Positions 1 through 15,000 of a stretch of 32,589 nt of DNA are shown here, piece after piece (within the stretch, counting starts at the first letter, position 1; each line of letters opens with the position of its first letter). A model generated the notes under the pieces. It was not told the DNA's origin, did no database searches, and was given only the letters and a program-made list of their open reading frames with translations. Made by a program: the position numbers and the translations under genes. Origin of the DNA: Desulfobacteraceae bacterium (GTDB lineage Bacteria; Desulfobacterota; Syntrophobacteria; Syntrophobacterales; Syntrophobacteraceae); the NCBI GenBank assembly GCA_021372055.1, contig JAJFVB010000089.1:1-32589 (forward strand). The letters run 5' to 3'.

Positions 1-3000
1 GAACCCGTTTGGTGTGGAGCTATAACGGCCACTTCTACACACTGACCCAGGATACCGGCACCTGGGCCACAGCCGAGGCGGAAGCAGAGGCCCTCGGCGG
101 CAATCTGGTCACGGTGGACGATGGAGCCGAGCAGCAGTGGCTGCGGCAGACTTTCGAGAGGTTCGGAGAAGTCTGGATCGGCCTTACGGACCAGACGACG
201 GAGGGTACCTGGCAATGGGCGGATGGGGCTGCACCGGCCTACACCAATTGGGCGTCAGGGCAGCCGTATCAGTGGGGCTCGGATTACGACTTCGCCTGTA
301 TGGGCAGCGGCGGACAATGGTTCAATACCTATACAGGAGATGATTTCCGGGGAATCATCGAACTGACGGACCTCGATCCCGACGGCGACAAGATTCCGAA
401 CGCGCTCGATGCCGCGCCGCAAGATCCTCTCAACTCATGGGAACTGCGCGGGGCGGGTGGAGACAGGCTATTTGACACTTCCGACGACACTGTCTATCAA
501 CTGACCACGGCTAACGCCTACGACGGCGGTACCGGCGTGGAGCTGTTTGTGGACAACGGTCCGCTTCCCAACGGGCTCTATCGGTTTACCGCCAACTCCG
601 CACTGACGGATGCGGTGGGCAATCGCCTCGACGGCAACGACGACGGCACGGGAGGGGATGCCTATCAGCAGTTCTTCGAAGTGGCCCTGCCGGCCGGGCC
701 AACCCTCGAATCCGGCAACAACGACACCATGTTTACCGCAACCGTACTGCCCATGAACTACGAGTCGGCCGGCGCGCCCGAAGTTCAGCGGATAACACTC
801 CAGAATGTTCACGCGGGCAACATCTTCACGCTCTCGTTTGACAATATGACGACGGCCGGTATTGCTGTCGGGGCAACGGACAGCGAGACGGCGGCCGATA
901 TCGAGGCAAAAATCAATGATCCCGCGGTGCTCGGGGCCGGTGCGGTCGATGTCACTGTCGTATCTCCGAATACCTACGATGTTGTTTTTACTGACTTGGA
1001 CTATCATTCGCAAATGTCCGCCAGCTTCTCCACTGCCCTACCCGGCGGGAGCGTCCATCAGACTCAGCGACTATTCCTGGAGGATGCGCCTTCGGGAAGT
1101 TCCTTTGCAATCGCCATAGACGGAAAGATCACCCAAGCCGTTACCCTGAGCCAGGACCCGACTGCCAACGCAGCTTGTATCGAGGCGGCACTGAATAACG
1201 GGGATGTACTCGGGGCAGGCGCGGTCACTGTCCGGGCTGCCGGAAACGCTGCCTACGATGTCGTTTTCAACGACAATGTTTCCCATGCGGGGATGTCCTA
1301 CGTCAATTTCATCTATCCGAGCTGGAGCGTCGAAACAGTTGACGGGACCCAGCAGATAACTTTGTTCGGCACAACGCCGGGCGTATCCACATTCAGGCTG
1401 CAGACCCAGGACGGGAGGACCTCGGGACCTATCCTGGCGGGGAACGGGGATGCCGCCGTTGCGGCGAACATTCAGGCCGCTCTGGATGATATGCTGGGCG
1501 CCGGCGTAGCCAATGTCGGTGTGGCGGCTCCGAATGCCTTCAGCATTTCTTTTGTGGATCCGAGCAATTACACCGTCCTCACCATCCAATTCCCCTCTCC
1601 CGTATACGGAGGGGTATCCAGTGTGGGCGCAATCCAGCAAATCAAACTGACCGGTGTGGTTCCCGGACACACAAGGTTTTACCTGAATCTGGGTGGAGCC
1701 GGCACCGAGTTTACCGTGGGGGCGGACGATGCCGCCACCGCCGCGAACATTGAGGCGGCGCTAAATGACGAGGCCATGCTGGGCGCAGGCACGGTCAGCG
1801 TAACCGTGGCGGCGGGAAACACCTTCGACGTGCTTTTCAATGGAACGGGCACATACGGCCAGATGTATATCTACGTTTCGAATAACCCCTACGCATACGT
1901 CCTCAATCAAAGCGGGGACAAGCAGATAACGTTGTCCGGCGCCTGCCCGGGCAGCGTATGGATCCTGAGGGCCGACGGCATGACCTATGGCTCCTCCCTT
2001 GTCATAAAGGAATCGGACGCCGACACGGTTGCAAGCATCCAGGCGGCCCTGGATAACATGCTGGGCGCGGGCATGGCCGCTGTGAGCGAGGTTCCCGACA
2101 CTGACTACACATACAAGGTTCACTTCAACGACACCGGGGTCGCTCACAGCATTGAGGTCTGGTTGAGATCGCCCGTCGGCTACGTGGGCTTCAACGATGG
2201 GGTGCGGCAGGTCAAACTGGCCAACGCAACCCCGGGGGAAACACGGTTCTCCCTTGGAATCGACGGCATGGGCACGAATTGGATTCAGGTGGGAGAGGAT
2301 GACGAGGCGACCGCCGCGAACATCCGTGCCGCCCTGACCGGCGAAGAGGGGATGTTCAGCCCCGAGACGGTTAGCGTCAGCGTGGCCGGGCCGAATACTT
2401 TCGACATTGCCTTCAGCGACGGCCTGCCGCACCGCGGCATGAGCATCAGCTTCTACCGCAAGCCGGGCGCAAGCGTGACAAGCTCGGTCGGATCGGGCGC
2501 GACGCAGCAGTTGAGATTGGCCAACGTAACCGGGGGGAGCACCTTCGCGCTCTCAATCGACGGGAAGAACACCTTTGCCATAGAGGTTGGAGTCGATGAT
2601 GCGGCAACCGCCGCGAACATCGAGGCAGCCCTCAACGCCGGCAACATCCTGGGAGCGGGCGCGGTTACCGTGACCTCCCCGCAGGCCCTCCGCTACAATA
2701 TCCAGTTTAACGATACGGTCGGCCATGCCCTGCTGCAGCTCACCACTCCCACATACCCGGCCTCGGCCAACACCGTGGGCGAGGCGCGGCAGATCAAGTT
2801 CACGAATACTGTCCCGGGCGCCACCTTTACCCTGGAAATCGACGGGAAAACCACCGCTGCCATCACAGTCGGGGCGGATGACGCCGCCACGGCCGCAAAC
2901 ATCGCGGCGGCCCTCAACGCCGGTGAAATGCTCAACGGCGCGGCTATCGTGAGCGTGCCCGGGGCCGGCATCTTCAATATCACTTTCAGCGATGGTTCGG

Positions 3001-6000
3001 CCGCACACGGCCAGTTGGGCATCAGGTTCCCGGGACTGCCCACGGGAAAGGTCGTTGCGGGTGGAAGCCGCCAAATCACTTTTGGGAATGTTGTCCCGGG
3101 GAGCACCGTCTTCAATCTTCGGATCGACAACATATTTACCGCTGACATTACAGTGGGTGCGGACGATCAGGCAACGGCCGCAAGCATTCAGGCCGCTCTG
3201 AACGATGCCAACGTGCTGGGCGGCGGCGCCGCCACCGTGGAGGTGAGTTCCGCGGGCAGCTTCCGGGTTACCTTCAATGACGGAAAGAAACACACGGGGA
3301 TCAATGTCGCCTTCCCCAACGCCGTAGCCGCCACGCTGACCAATCAGTCGGCTGCCGGAGGAAGCCAGTGCCTGAGCCTCTATAACGTAGACAACGGATT
3401 CGCTCTTGCCTTGCGGCTCGACGGGAAAACGACCGCCCCGATTACCGTAACGGCCGACAGCGAAGCCCTCAGAGCGTCGATTGAAACGGCGCTGGACGCG
3501 ATCCTGGGCGAAGGCGCGGTTAGCGTCACCCTGGGAGAAGGATATGTGGAGGTCAAGTTCAACGATGCGCTCCCCCACAACCTGATCCAATACGTCTTTG
3601 CTCCGGCTCCCACCTGTTCCGTGGGGACCATCGGAGGGACCCGGCAGCTTGTGCTGGGTGAGTTCACCGTAACCGACACTTTCAGCATCAGGATTGACGG
3701 AAAAACCACAAGCGCAATAGCGGGCGGGGAAAATGACGCCCAGACCGCCTCAAATATCCAGACAGCCCTGAATGCCGCTCTGGGCGCGGGGACAGTCAGC
3801 GTCAGTGTTGCGCCGGAAAATGAAGATATCCCTGCCACCGCCTTTGACATAGCATTCAACGATTCCAGCCCGCATTCGGAGATGAATGTCACTGTCTCCC
3901 CGGCATCAAATCCGAACAGCACGGTGAGTGCGATCGGAGGCGCTCAGCAGTGGAAACTTTCCGAAGCGCTTCCGGGTACCGTTTACAATTTCTGGACGGA
4001 TGATCATGAGGGCTCCTTTGCGGTAGGCCAGGATGATCTTTCCACCGCCGCAAACATCGAGAATGCCTTATATGACAGTGGTCTTGGCAATTTCTATGTG
4101 AGCGTGGTCGATGCAAGTACGTTCGAGATCTATTTCTATGATGCCGGTAATCATGGACTGCTGTATGCCTACAGCGATGCCGCGGGGTATATGGAGTCCA
4201 TCGGCTGCATCCAGCAGGTCAGGTTGGCGGATGGATCCGCCGCGGGCTCCACTTTTCGGTTGCAGATCGACGGGAACACAACGGAGGATATTTCCGTAGC
4301 GGCCGACAACGCCGTCACCGCGGCGAACATGGAGGCGGCCCTGAACAGCCAGACCATGCTGGGTCCCAGCGCGGTGAAAGTAACGGCGGGCGCGGACGGC
4401 TCCTATAATGTCATCTTCGACGGAATCGGCACGCACTCCGCATTGCAGGTAATCGCCGATGACGGGGGCGGGACAGTAACCACTGTCGGCGGCGTGCAGC
4501 AGGTCGAGCTTCCCGTTCAGCCCGCGGGCTCCGGTTATACGATATGGCTGGACCAGAACTGGTGCAGTTTTTCCACGGGCGAGAGCGATGAAGCTACCGC
4601 CGCCAGGATGCAGGATGCCCTGAACGGTTCCTCGATGCTGGGAGCGGGGGCGGTTACCGTCACCGTGACCTCCGCCAATACCTTCGATATAGCATTCAAC
4701 GGCCTTGGGGCTCACACGCCATTATGGTTCGATGCCGCGACCGGGACTTCGGCCACCGCCGAAACGGCGTCGGGAGTGCAGGAAATATACGTCGCGGTAC
4801 AACCGCTTGCGGTATTTGCATTGAATGTTGACGGGAAGACAACGGGGGCGATTCCCTGCAGCGAGGACCCCGCTGTCACGGCGGCCAACATTGAGGCCGC
4901 CCTGAACGACGAAGGAGTCCTGGGGGCCGGTGCCGTGAGTGTCGCCGCAGGCCCCGGCTACAATGAGGCGCTCAGGTTCTACATCATATTCAACGACGCC
5001 GGAAAACATGATCTTATCTCATTCACGCATCCGGACGCCGCTGTCAGCACCGTTGGCGGAGTCCAGCGGCTCTATCTCGAGGAAGACGAACCGGGAGCCT
5101 TTTTTAGCCTGTGGCTCGACGGCAAGACTTCTTCTCCGATTGAAATCGGCGAAAACGGGACCGCCACCGCCGAACACATCGAAGAAGCCCTGAACGCTGA
5201 AAACATGCTCGGGGCGAGCTCGGTCAGCGTAAGTTTTGCCTTGGACAACCGCTATAACGTCGTTTTCAATAACCTGGACCCGCATGGTACCCTCGGGGTA
5301 ATTCCCAATACCGCCGGCGGGTTTGTCAATCTCACGGGGCAGGTCCAGCAGATCGGGTTCAGCAATGCGCCTCAGGGCAGTTACTTCGCCCTGCACGTCG
5401 ATAACCTGACAACTTCACGGATTACGATCGGGGAAAATGACACAGCCACGGCCGCCAATATCGCATCGGCCCTGAACGCGCTGCTGGGCGCAGGCTCGGT
5501 AAGTGTTGCGAGCCGGACCGATGTTCCCGATACTTTCGTCGTCACTTTCAACGGTTCCGCCCGATCGCAGATGTCCATCGACTATTTCAGCCTGCCGGGA
5601 CAGCCCTCGGCAAGTTTTGCCGGTACCGGGGCGGTTCAACGCCTCGAACTCGCCAATGTGCTCCCCGGACAGGAATTTACCTTGGCACTGGGTGAAAAAA
5701 CCACGCCCGTCATCAGCGCGGGGACCGATGACAACGCCACGGCGGCCACGATCCAGGCGGCGCTGAATAATACAGGCGTTTTGGGAGCCGGTGCCGTGAG
5801 CGTCGTCGCACTGGGCGCCAATACCTATGAAATAACCTTCCTGGACGGCCAGCCGCACTCGCCGTTTTCGGTTTCCGTCGCGCAACCCGCCGGCATCGTC
5901 AATGAACTCAATTGTTACTTTCTGGGCAGCGGCCTGGGGCGGCAGGATCCCGCCGATTCTTATGATGAATGGAGCGATCCCGACTATTGGAAGTTCGAAG

Positions 6001-9000
6001 CGCTGGCCGGGGACATCGTGTCCATCAGCGTGGACACTCCCGACAGCAGTGTGGACACCTACGTGGAGCTTCACAATTCGGCGGACAACTACATAGCCGC
6101 CGATTCCGGTTCGGGGCCGGACGGTGACGCTTTCATCAGCCACTACGTCATTCAGGAAAGCGGCACGTACTACATAAAGGTGGGGAAATACTATTACAGC
6201 TCCCCCCCCGGCGACTATGAACTGCACGTGGCGCTGACAAGGGGCATCCAGCAGGAAACCGACGGCAGCTACGGAAACGACAGCCTGTCCGGAGCAAACA
6301 GGCTTGAGTTCACCGTTTCAGGCAATCAACGCAGCACCACGGTGGCCGGGACAATCATGGCCGCGGAAGGATCGAACCAGGATAGCGACTACTTCGCCCT
6401 CGGCACTTTGAATGCCGGCAACCAGGTCGAGCTAACCCTGCGCCTGCCCGCCGAAAGCAGCCTCAACGGCATGCTGACCGTTGTGGATGCGAACGGCAAT
6501 GCGGTGACGGATACCGACGGCAATCCACTGGACGGGCACTTCCTGGGAACCATGTCAGCCGATGGGGCCTACTACGCCAGAGTGGACTCGCTTTGGGGCT
6601 ACAACGGCCACCAATATCTGGTGACCGACTCCAATATGACCTGGACTCAGGCAGAAGCCTATGCCCAGGCCCTGGGCGGCCACCTGGTGACAATCAATGA
6701 CGCAGCGGAGCAGGAATGGCTCCGTGCAAATATGGGGCAATTCGGCTCCCTCTGGATCGGTTACACGGACCAGGACGAGGAAGGCGCCTGGAAATGGAGC
6801 AGCGGCGACGCGTCCCAGTACACGGCTTGGGAAAATGGTGAGCCCGATGCGAGCGGCAGCGCCGATTATGCCTATGCGTACTTTGGTTCGGCAGACGGGT
6901 GGAGAGATGCCGCTGGCAATAACTCCATGCGCGCACTGATCGAGTTCAATTCGCCGGGGGCCGATTCGAGCGCCGGGCCCGATGCCCGGTACCTGCTGGA
7001 CGTGAATATCGGGGACTCGGTACCGCCGCGTGTGACCGGCGTCGATGGGCTTCCCGCCGATGGGTCCGCGACGGACGGCGTCGTGCAGGCGTTCACCGTG
7101 AACCTCAACGAAAGCCTTGACCCGGCCGATGCAAATGCCGGCGACCGCATGGTGTGGAGCTACAATGGCCATTACTACGTCCTCACCGGCGACTCGGAGA
7201 CATGGAGCGCTGCGGAGGCGGAAGCGCAGGCCCTGGGCGGCCACCTGGTGACGGTAAACGATGCCGCCGAGCAGCAGTGGCTGCGGCAGACCTTTGAGAG
7301 GTTCGGAAACGCATGGATCGGCTTTACCGACCAGGTCTCGGAAGGGACCTGGCTATGGGCCGACGGTTCCACGGCAGGGTATACGGCCTGGGCATCGGGG
7401 GAGCCGTACAGCTCTTCGTACAATAATAGTTACGATTTTGCTTACATGGGGGCCGGTGGACAATGGTACGATAGTACCTCGGGATATTCTCGCCCGGGCA
7501 TCATTGAACTGGCCGGACCCGACGCGGACGCGGACCTGTTGCCGGACGTGCTGGATCCCGCCCCGAATGACCCTCTCAATTCCTGGGACCTGCGCGAGGC
7601 CGGCGCCGACGAGCTGTTCGACACCCCGGATGATGTTATCTACCGTTTAACCCTTACCGCCCCGTACACCGGCGGGACCAGCGCGGGATTCTTCATAGAA
7701 GAAGGACCGCTTCCCGGCGGCCACTACCGCTTTACCGCCAACTCCGCATTGACCGACATCGTAGGCAATGTTCTTGACGGCAACGGCGACGGAGTGGGCG
7801 GGGACACCTACCAGCGGGTATTCGACGTCGCTCCGCCTGACGGATATACAGTTGAGTCCGGCAATAACGATACTCCATTTACCGCCACCGAGCTCCCGCT
7901 TACCGAGGACCCGGCTGGCAGCGGGCTTCTGATCGGCCGCGGCCTGGGGCGGCAGGATCCTGCCGATTATAATGATAGCTCCTGGAGCGATCCGGACTAT
8001 TGGAAGATTGAAGCACTGGCCGGGGACATCGTGTCTATCAGCGTGGACACTCCCGACAGCAGTTTTGAAACCTACGTGGAACTTCATAATTCGGTGGACA
8101 GCCAGGTGGCTGCCGATGACGATTCCGGGCCTGATCATGACGCTTTCATCAGTCGTTACGTCATTCAGGAAAGCGGCACGTACTATATAAAAGTGGGGAA
8201 CGGCTATTACGGTTCCTCTTCCGGTGACTATGAGCTTCACGTGGAGCTGGCAAGGGGCATCCAGCAGGAGGCGGATGCAAATTACGGCAACAACGCGGTC
8301 TCCGGTGCAAACACCGTATCCTGGACGGCCGAGGGCACACACCAGACCGCCACGATTGCCGGTTCCTTAATGGCCGCGGGAGACTCGAAAGTCGACGGGG
8401 ATTACTTCAGTCTCGGGAACATCCAACCCGGCCAGACAATCCTGCTCAGCCTGCGGTTGCCCGGGTCCAGCAGTCTCGACCCGGTGCTTGAGGTTCGAGA
8501 TTCGAATAACAACCTCGTGTCGATTTCCGCGAATCCATCGGATGCGGTCGCCCGCGTGGATGTGTCCAGCGCGGGCTCCTACTATGCCGTGGTTCGGGCA
8601 ACGAGCGGATCGGGATCTCGCGGCCAGTATCTCCTGGATGCCGCCATCTGGTCCACGGGAGAATTGGAGTACGCCGACCTGGGCCTGACCGGCGTGGTCA
8701 ACCCCGGCACGGCTTCCAGCGGAGAAACGGCGCATCTTTCCTGGACGGTTCAGAACTTCGGCTCGGGGAGCACCACGGTTTCAAAATGGTACGACAGGGT
8801 GGTGCTCTCGACCAATGACCGGTACGGAGACAGCGACGATATTTTCGTAACTTCTCTGCAGCACGAGGGAGTCCTTGCGCCGGGAGGGGCCTACACCGCC
8901 GAAACGGACGTGCAGCTTCCGCTGGGAATTTCCGGAGATTTCTGGGTCCTTGTGAAAAGCGACCAGAACAATTCCGTATTCGAATACCTGTTCGAAGAGA

Positions 9001-12000
9001 ACAATGTGGGCCGGTCCGCATCGCAAATCTCGGTCGGTTTAACCCCTTCAGCCGATCTGGAAGCGGGCGGCGTCTCGATCCCGGCCTTAGTCATTGCAGA
9101 GGACCCCATCACCGTCAGCTGGACGGTGGAGAATCCGGGACCGGGAATCACCGGCCTCGGGACTCCGGGCAGTGTGGTGGACAGCTGGACGGATCGCATC
9201 GTCTTGTCTCCAAATGGACTGTTCGGAGATGCCGATGATCTGATTCTGGCCAACGTGCCTCACGTCGGGGCGCTCGGGCCGGGGGAGTCCTACGACGGTA
9301 CTTTTACCGGAACCATCGCCGGCCTGTCGGGCACATATCATGTATTCGTCTACACCGATGCGGGCGATAAGGTATACGAGCAGAGCAATGCCCACTCCAA
9401 CCTGGCTCAAAGCGCAGGGACCCTCGCCGTCGCTCCTCGGGCTTTCAGCGACCTCGATATTGCCGAAGTCACCGCTCCGTACACCGTGCCGCTTGGCCAG
9501 GAGGTGCTGGTGCAGTGGACCGGCGTCAACACGGAAGAGGCCTACGGCGCCACGCCGACCTCATGGTGGGACCGGGTCATTCTCAGCCAGGATGAAACCT
9601 ACGGCAATTCAGACGACCGCCGATTGGGGGATTTCCAGCACGAGGGTGCTGTCAATCCGGGGGAAAACTATAGCGGAAGCGGCTACATCTCCATTCCGAC
9701 GGACGTCAGCGGGCCCTGCTGGCTGTTCGTCAAGTCGGATATTTACAACCAAGTCTATGAATTCACTCTTGAGAACAATAACGTCTCCTCGCCAAAGGCG
9801 ATCATGGTACCGGGCCCCGACCTGGAGGTGGATTCGGTAACCACCCCCTCCGAGGCTCAGTTTGGTCAGACGATCGATGTCTCCTTTACCGTTCGAAACA
9901 CCGGCGAGATTGCCGCCAATACCAATTGGACGGACTTCATCTGGCTTTCCGCGGATTCCGTGCTGGACGACAACGATGTATTGCTCAAAACGGTGCCGGT
10001 CGGGATCTCGTCGCCTCTTGCCGCCGGGTCCTGCTATACGGTGACAGTCCCCACGCTTATTCCGCTCGATGCCGATCTGTCTGACGGGAACCACCACATT
10101 CTGGTTCAGGCTGATGGCTGGCGCGCGCAGCCGGAGGTGGACGATTCCGACAATCTCGGTGTCGGCGGCCAATTGACTTTGACATATCCGCCGCTTCCCG
10201 ATCTTGTGGTAAGCGAGATAAGCGCACCCGTTGAAGCCGTCTCGGGACAGGAGATCGTGTTGGCGTGGACCCTGGCCAATCAGGGGGAAGATAAGGCGAG
10301 CGGCACATGGACGGACAGAATCTATCTGTCCACTGACGCGCTGGGGGGTGGAAAGCGGTACTTCGGGGACTTCACCTTTACCGGGGAAATCGACGCGGGA
10401 GACTCGATCAGCCGCATGCAGACCGTCGGACTCCCCGTCGACCTGCAAGGAAGATTCTGGGTTACTGTCGAGACGGACTTCCGCAACCAGATTGTCGAGC
10501 GCGCCAATGAGTCCAATAACATCACAGTGGACGACACGCCCATTGACGTGCAGCTCGCACCAATGCCAAACCTGCAGGTGAGCGCAGTCACGCCGCCTTC
10601 CGGCGCGTTCTCCAGCCAGCAGACCGTTGTCGAGTGGACGGTAACCAACACGGGCACGGGTGCGACCAGCACGCCTGTATGGTACGATGCGGTGTACCTC
10701 TCGGTCGATCAAATCGAAGATGATACGGATATTTTGCTGGGATCCCTCGCCAACGCGAGTTACCTCGGGGCCGGCGAGAGTTATGCGAACAGCATGACAG
10801 TTACTTTGCCCAAAGGAATCGACAGCAGTTATTATTTCCTGGTCAAAACGGATTGTTTCAACGATGTCTATGAGGCCGGAGCCGAAAACGACAACCTCAA
10901 TTCCGGCGGTCCCGTCAGAATTCAGCTTACCCCACCGCCCGATTTGCAGGTGAGCTCGGTCCAGGCCCCCTCCCAGGCATTTTCGGGGCAGCCCGTCACC
11001 GTCGACTGGCAGGTGACCAATGCAGGCGAGGGACGTACCATTGAGGATGGGTGGTGCGATACCCTGTACCTGTCGGCCGATCAGACTCTCGATAGTTCCG
11101 ACGCCGTGATGACGATAGTCAATCACGACGGTGCCGTGAACCCCGGCGACAGCTATAGCGGCACGAGCACTTTCAGCCTGCCGGCGGGAGTGAGCGGAGA
11201 TTTCTATTTCTTCGTCAGAACCGATTTTTACAACAACGTATACGAACACAACACGGAGGGCAATAATACGGGGCTGGACGCCACGGCCGTCCACGTAACC
11301 CTTACGCCTCCGCCCGATCTGGAAGTGGAGCAGTTGACCGTGCCGGATAACGCCGTCGCCGGCCACCCGCTTACGATTTCATACCGGGTGACGAACTTCG
11401 GGGCGACGGAAACCCCCGAGAATACCTGGGTCGACTCCTTCTACCTCTCCGCGGATGACCAGCTCGATCGGGATGACCTGTACCTTGGCGACCAGAGGCA
11501 CTGGGGGATTCTCGATCCCGGGGACTCCTATGAGAGTGCGGCCACTTTTACCCTCTCCAACGAACTCGTGGGAAGCTACTATGCCTTCGTCGTCACGGAC
11601 GGGGGGGATGCTGTATTCGAGCTGGATAACGACAATAATACGGCGGCCCCCTCCGGGCCTGTCACGATCGAATACCGACCCGCGGACCTGGTGATCGACT
11701 CCATGACTGCGCCGGGCAGCGCCAAGGCGGGCGATCAGATCCGGGTCACCTGGACGGTCCGAAACCAGGGTACCGGCGATACCGATGTATCGGAATGGAG
11801 AGACGGGGTATTTGTCTCCGAGGATGGCGCGCTGGATCTCAACACAGATCTTCGCATCGCGTGCATCGGGCATACCGGCGTGCTCAAGCCCGGTGAATCC
11901 TACACCCGGAGTGAACTGATCGAGCTTCCCATGACTCTGGAAGGCCAGTACCAGATTATCGTCATCACAGACGGGAAAAAGGCGGTCTACGAAGGATCGC

Positions 12001-15000
12001 TCGAAGACAACAACGTTTCAGCGGCGTCACCTATCGACATAACGCGCGAGACGCCGGACCTTCAGGCAAAGAATGTCAATACGTCCGAATCCGCAACGGC
12101 GGGCGACTCGATCCAGGTAAGCTGGCAGGTGCAGAACCTGGGCAGCAGATATACGAATGCGAACTACTGGTATGATTCCGTTTACCTCTCCAGGGACCAG
12201 GTCATCAGTCAGGAAGACGTCTTACTGGGCTCCGTGCATCATACAAACCGCCTGCAGGCGGGCGAGACGTACGATGTGACCTCGAACTTTGCCCTTCCCG
12301 CCGATCTGGTCGGTACGGACTACTATGTCCTGGTGCGAACCGATTCATCCAACCTCGTCCTGGAAGACCCGTTCGAGCAAAACAACGACGGACGTTCGGA
12401 GATTATTCAGGTAACCGGGTCGGAAGCCCTTACTCACGACCTCCGCCTGGTCGGCGTGGATGCGCCCGCGGATGCCTTGAGCGGCCAGCCCTTCAGCCTC
12501 ACATGGACAGTGCAAAACGACGGAGATTCCACCGGCGACCGAAAATGGTATGACACAATTTATCTTTCCCGCGACCAGGTTTTCGACCCCCTCACCGATC
12601 AGTATTTGGGCTATCAGTATCACACCGGCGGCCTTGCCAAAGGAGAATCTTACACGGCAACCTCTGAATTCAACGTACCCGCCGGACTCAGCGGGCCATT
12701 CTATGTATTCGTCTCAACCGACTGGGGCAACTATATCTCTGAGGAGACAAACAAATTAAACAACAGCGGTTTCGACCCCGGTTCCGTGAAAGTCGCCCTT
12801 GCTCCGCCAGCCGACCTGGTGGTGGGCGAAATCGATATTCCCGCCAACGCCGTACCGGGTCAAAACGCCCTCATCGGCTACAGCATTTTGAACCAGGGCG
12901 AGGAAACGGCCGTAGGCAGCTGGTATGATTCGATCTATATCTCCGCCGACGATACGTGGGATTTGGGCGACGCTCTTTTCGGCCGGGTCTTGCACTCCGG
13001 CGATGTCCTGGCGGGCTCGAGCTACAGCGGGTCCCTTGAAGCTCCGCTTCCGGGCGTTACCCCCGGACAGTACCATGTCATCATTCGCAGCGACATCCTC
13101 AACCATGTCCGTGAGAGCAACGAACACAACAACATAGGGGCCACGCTGGACAAGGTGGTGATCGATGCCCGGGAACTCCAGCTGGGGGTGGCGGCCACGG
13201 GCACGCTCGCTCAAGGGCAGGCCGCCTACTACCGCATTACCGCGAGCGCCGGCGAGACCCTGCGGCTGAAACTGGACAGCGCTTCCGAAACGGCCTCCAC
13301 CGAACTCTACGTCCGTTACGGCGAAATGCCCACCAGGGGCCAGTTCGACTTTGCCGGTTCGGTGCCTTTTACATCCGACCAGGAAGTCATAATGCCCGTG
13401 GAACAGGATGGGACTTACTATGTACTTGTTTACGGAGCTGAGGCCAGTGCCGCCGCCAACTACTCACTGACCGCCGAGACGGTCCCCTTCTCCCTGCGTT
13501 CGGTTGAAGCCGGGGTGATAGGCAATGAAGGCCAGGCTGCCCTCGAAATTTATGGAGCGCGATTTACTTCCGACACCCTGTTCAAACTGGTGAGTTCCAC
13601 CGGTGAGGAGATCGGTGCGGAGAAGGTTGTGCTCAATGATTCCACTTTGGCCTATGTCACTTTCAATCTCGCCGACCGGCCTGTCGGAGTGTATGACCTG
13701 GTGGCGACCCAAGCCGGCGCCATCGACGCTCTTCTGCCCGATTCGGTAACGGTTCAGGAGGCTGTGGGACGGAAGATCCTCATCAGCCTGAACGGTCCTT
13801 CCTCGGTTCGCCAGAATCGGAACTATATCTTCGACATGACCTACAGCAACATCGGGGACACGGACACAATGGCCCCGCTGCTCCTGGTCCAGAGCACCAC
13901 CTCCACCCCGGCGGGACTGACCCTCGGCACAATTGGATCCAGCGAAACGGTCCAGGTTCTCGGCGTCAGCTTAGATGGCCCCGCGGAGACGTTGCGACCG
14001 GGCGACTCCAGTACCGTGCCGGTATTTTTCAGCAGCACGACCAATCCTGTCAATTTCAACGTACGGACCCTCGCCGCCGATAACCGGGACCCGATCGAAT
14101 TCGACCTGGTCAAGGAATCGATCCGGATTCCGGGACTTTCGGATGCGGAATGGGAATCCTTCTGGACTCAGATCAAACCGCGGCTTGGCGCCACCTGGGG
14201 CGATTATGTCCAGATCATCAATGCTATGAGCCGGGAGTATTCCAGCCCCGGCAAACCGATCTATGACGTAAAGGCGCTGTTTACCAAGGCTTATGAGGAC
14301 AATCGGGACTTCCTGCCCACCTCGACCATCTCCGGGCAACTGCTGGATTCCCAAACAGGAGCGCCGATCGCGAGTCTGGAAATCGGGGCGTATCTGACCC
14401 GGCAGGATGGAACGTTCATTGCGGGGGACATCGTCACTACGGATGACCAGGGCAGGTTCACCCTTACGGGCCTGCTGCCCGGCACCTACATGCTGAGTCT
14501 TGGGGAAAACGGATTTGACATGGACCGGGACGGTTATACGGATGTTTCGCCCCCAAGCTACGATGTAGACCATTCAGCGGATATCGGCGATTTGTTGTTG
14601 TATTCGGCGACCTCCAGCCAGGCTGTCTCCACCAATGATTCCGAACCCGTTGTGGCAGTGGATTCGGAAGGGACGCTGAACATGATCTGGAATCATGACG
14701 GCACTGTGTGGCATGCCTATTTAGATGGTGCTCAGTGGGCGGGCGCGGTGCAGATATCCGATGCGGCGGGCTCCAACCTGTCCCTGGTTGCGGGTGACAA
14801 CATCCTCGACGGCACGGACGCGGGCCTTTTAGCCGTATGGGAGCAGGGGACGGGCAACGCCGCGGAGATATACTTCGCGGTCGGACGCGCCACGGCCGAA
14901 GGCGGCTATGAATGGTCCGCTCCGGTTCAGCTTACCAACGACAACGTGCGCGACTCGAATCCCGAGGTAGTGGTCGCTGACAGCGGACAGATCCTGATAA

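Noticed and set aside
2553..3590. Minus-strand ORF of 345 codons within the 18-repeat array
   Set aside because: It repeats with the same period as the sense repeats, as expected from a reverse reading of a tandem array.
780..5888. Possible CRISPR-like or satellite DNA
   Set aside because: The period is about 280 bp, units are diverged, and they are in frame as protein repeats; there are no short identical repeats with unique spacers.
9609..11366. Long minus-strand ORF (585 codons) antisense to the CARDB array
   Set aside because: It mirrors the repetitive GC-rich codon pattern of the giant gene and shows no recognisable domain; the plus-strand frame is clearly coding.
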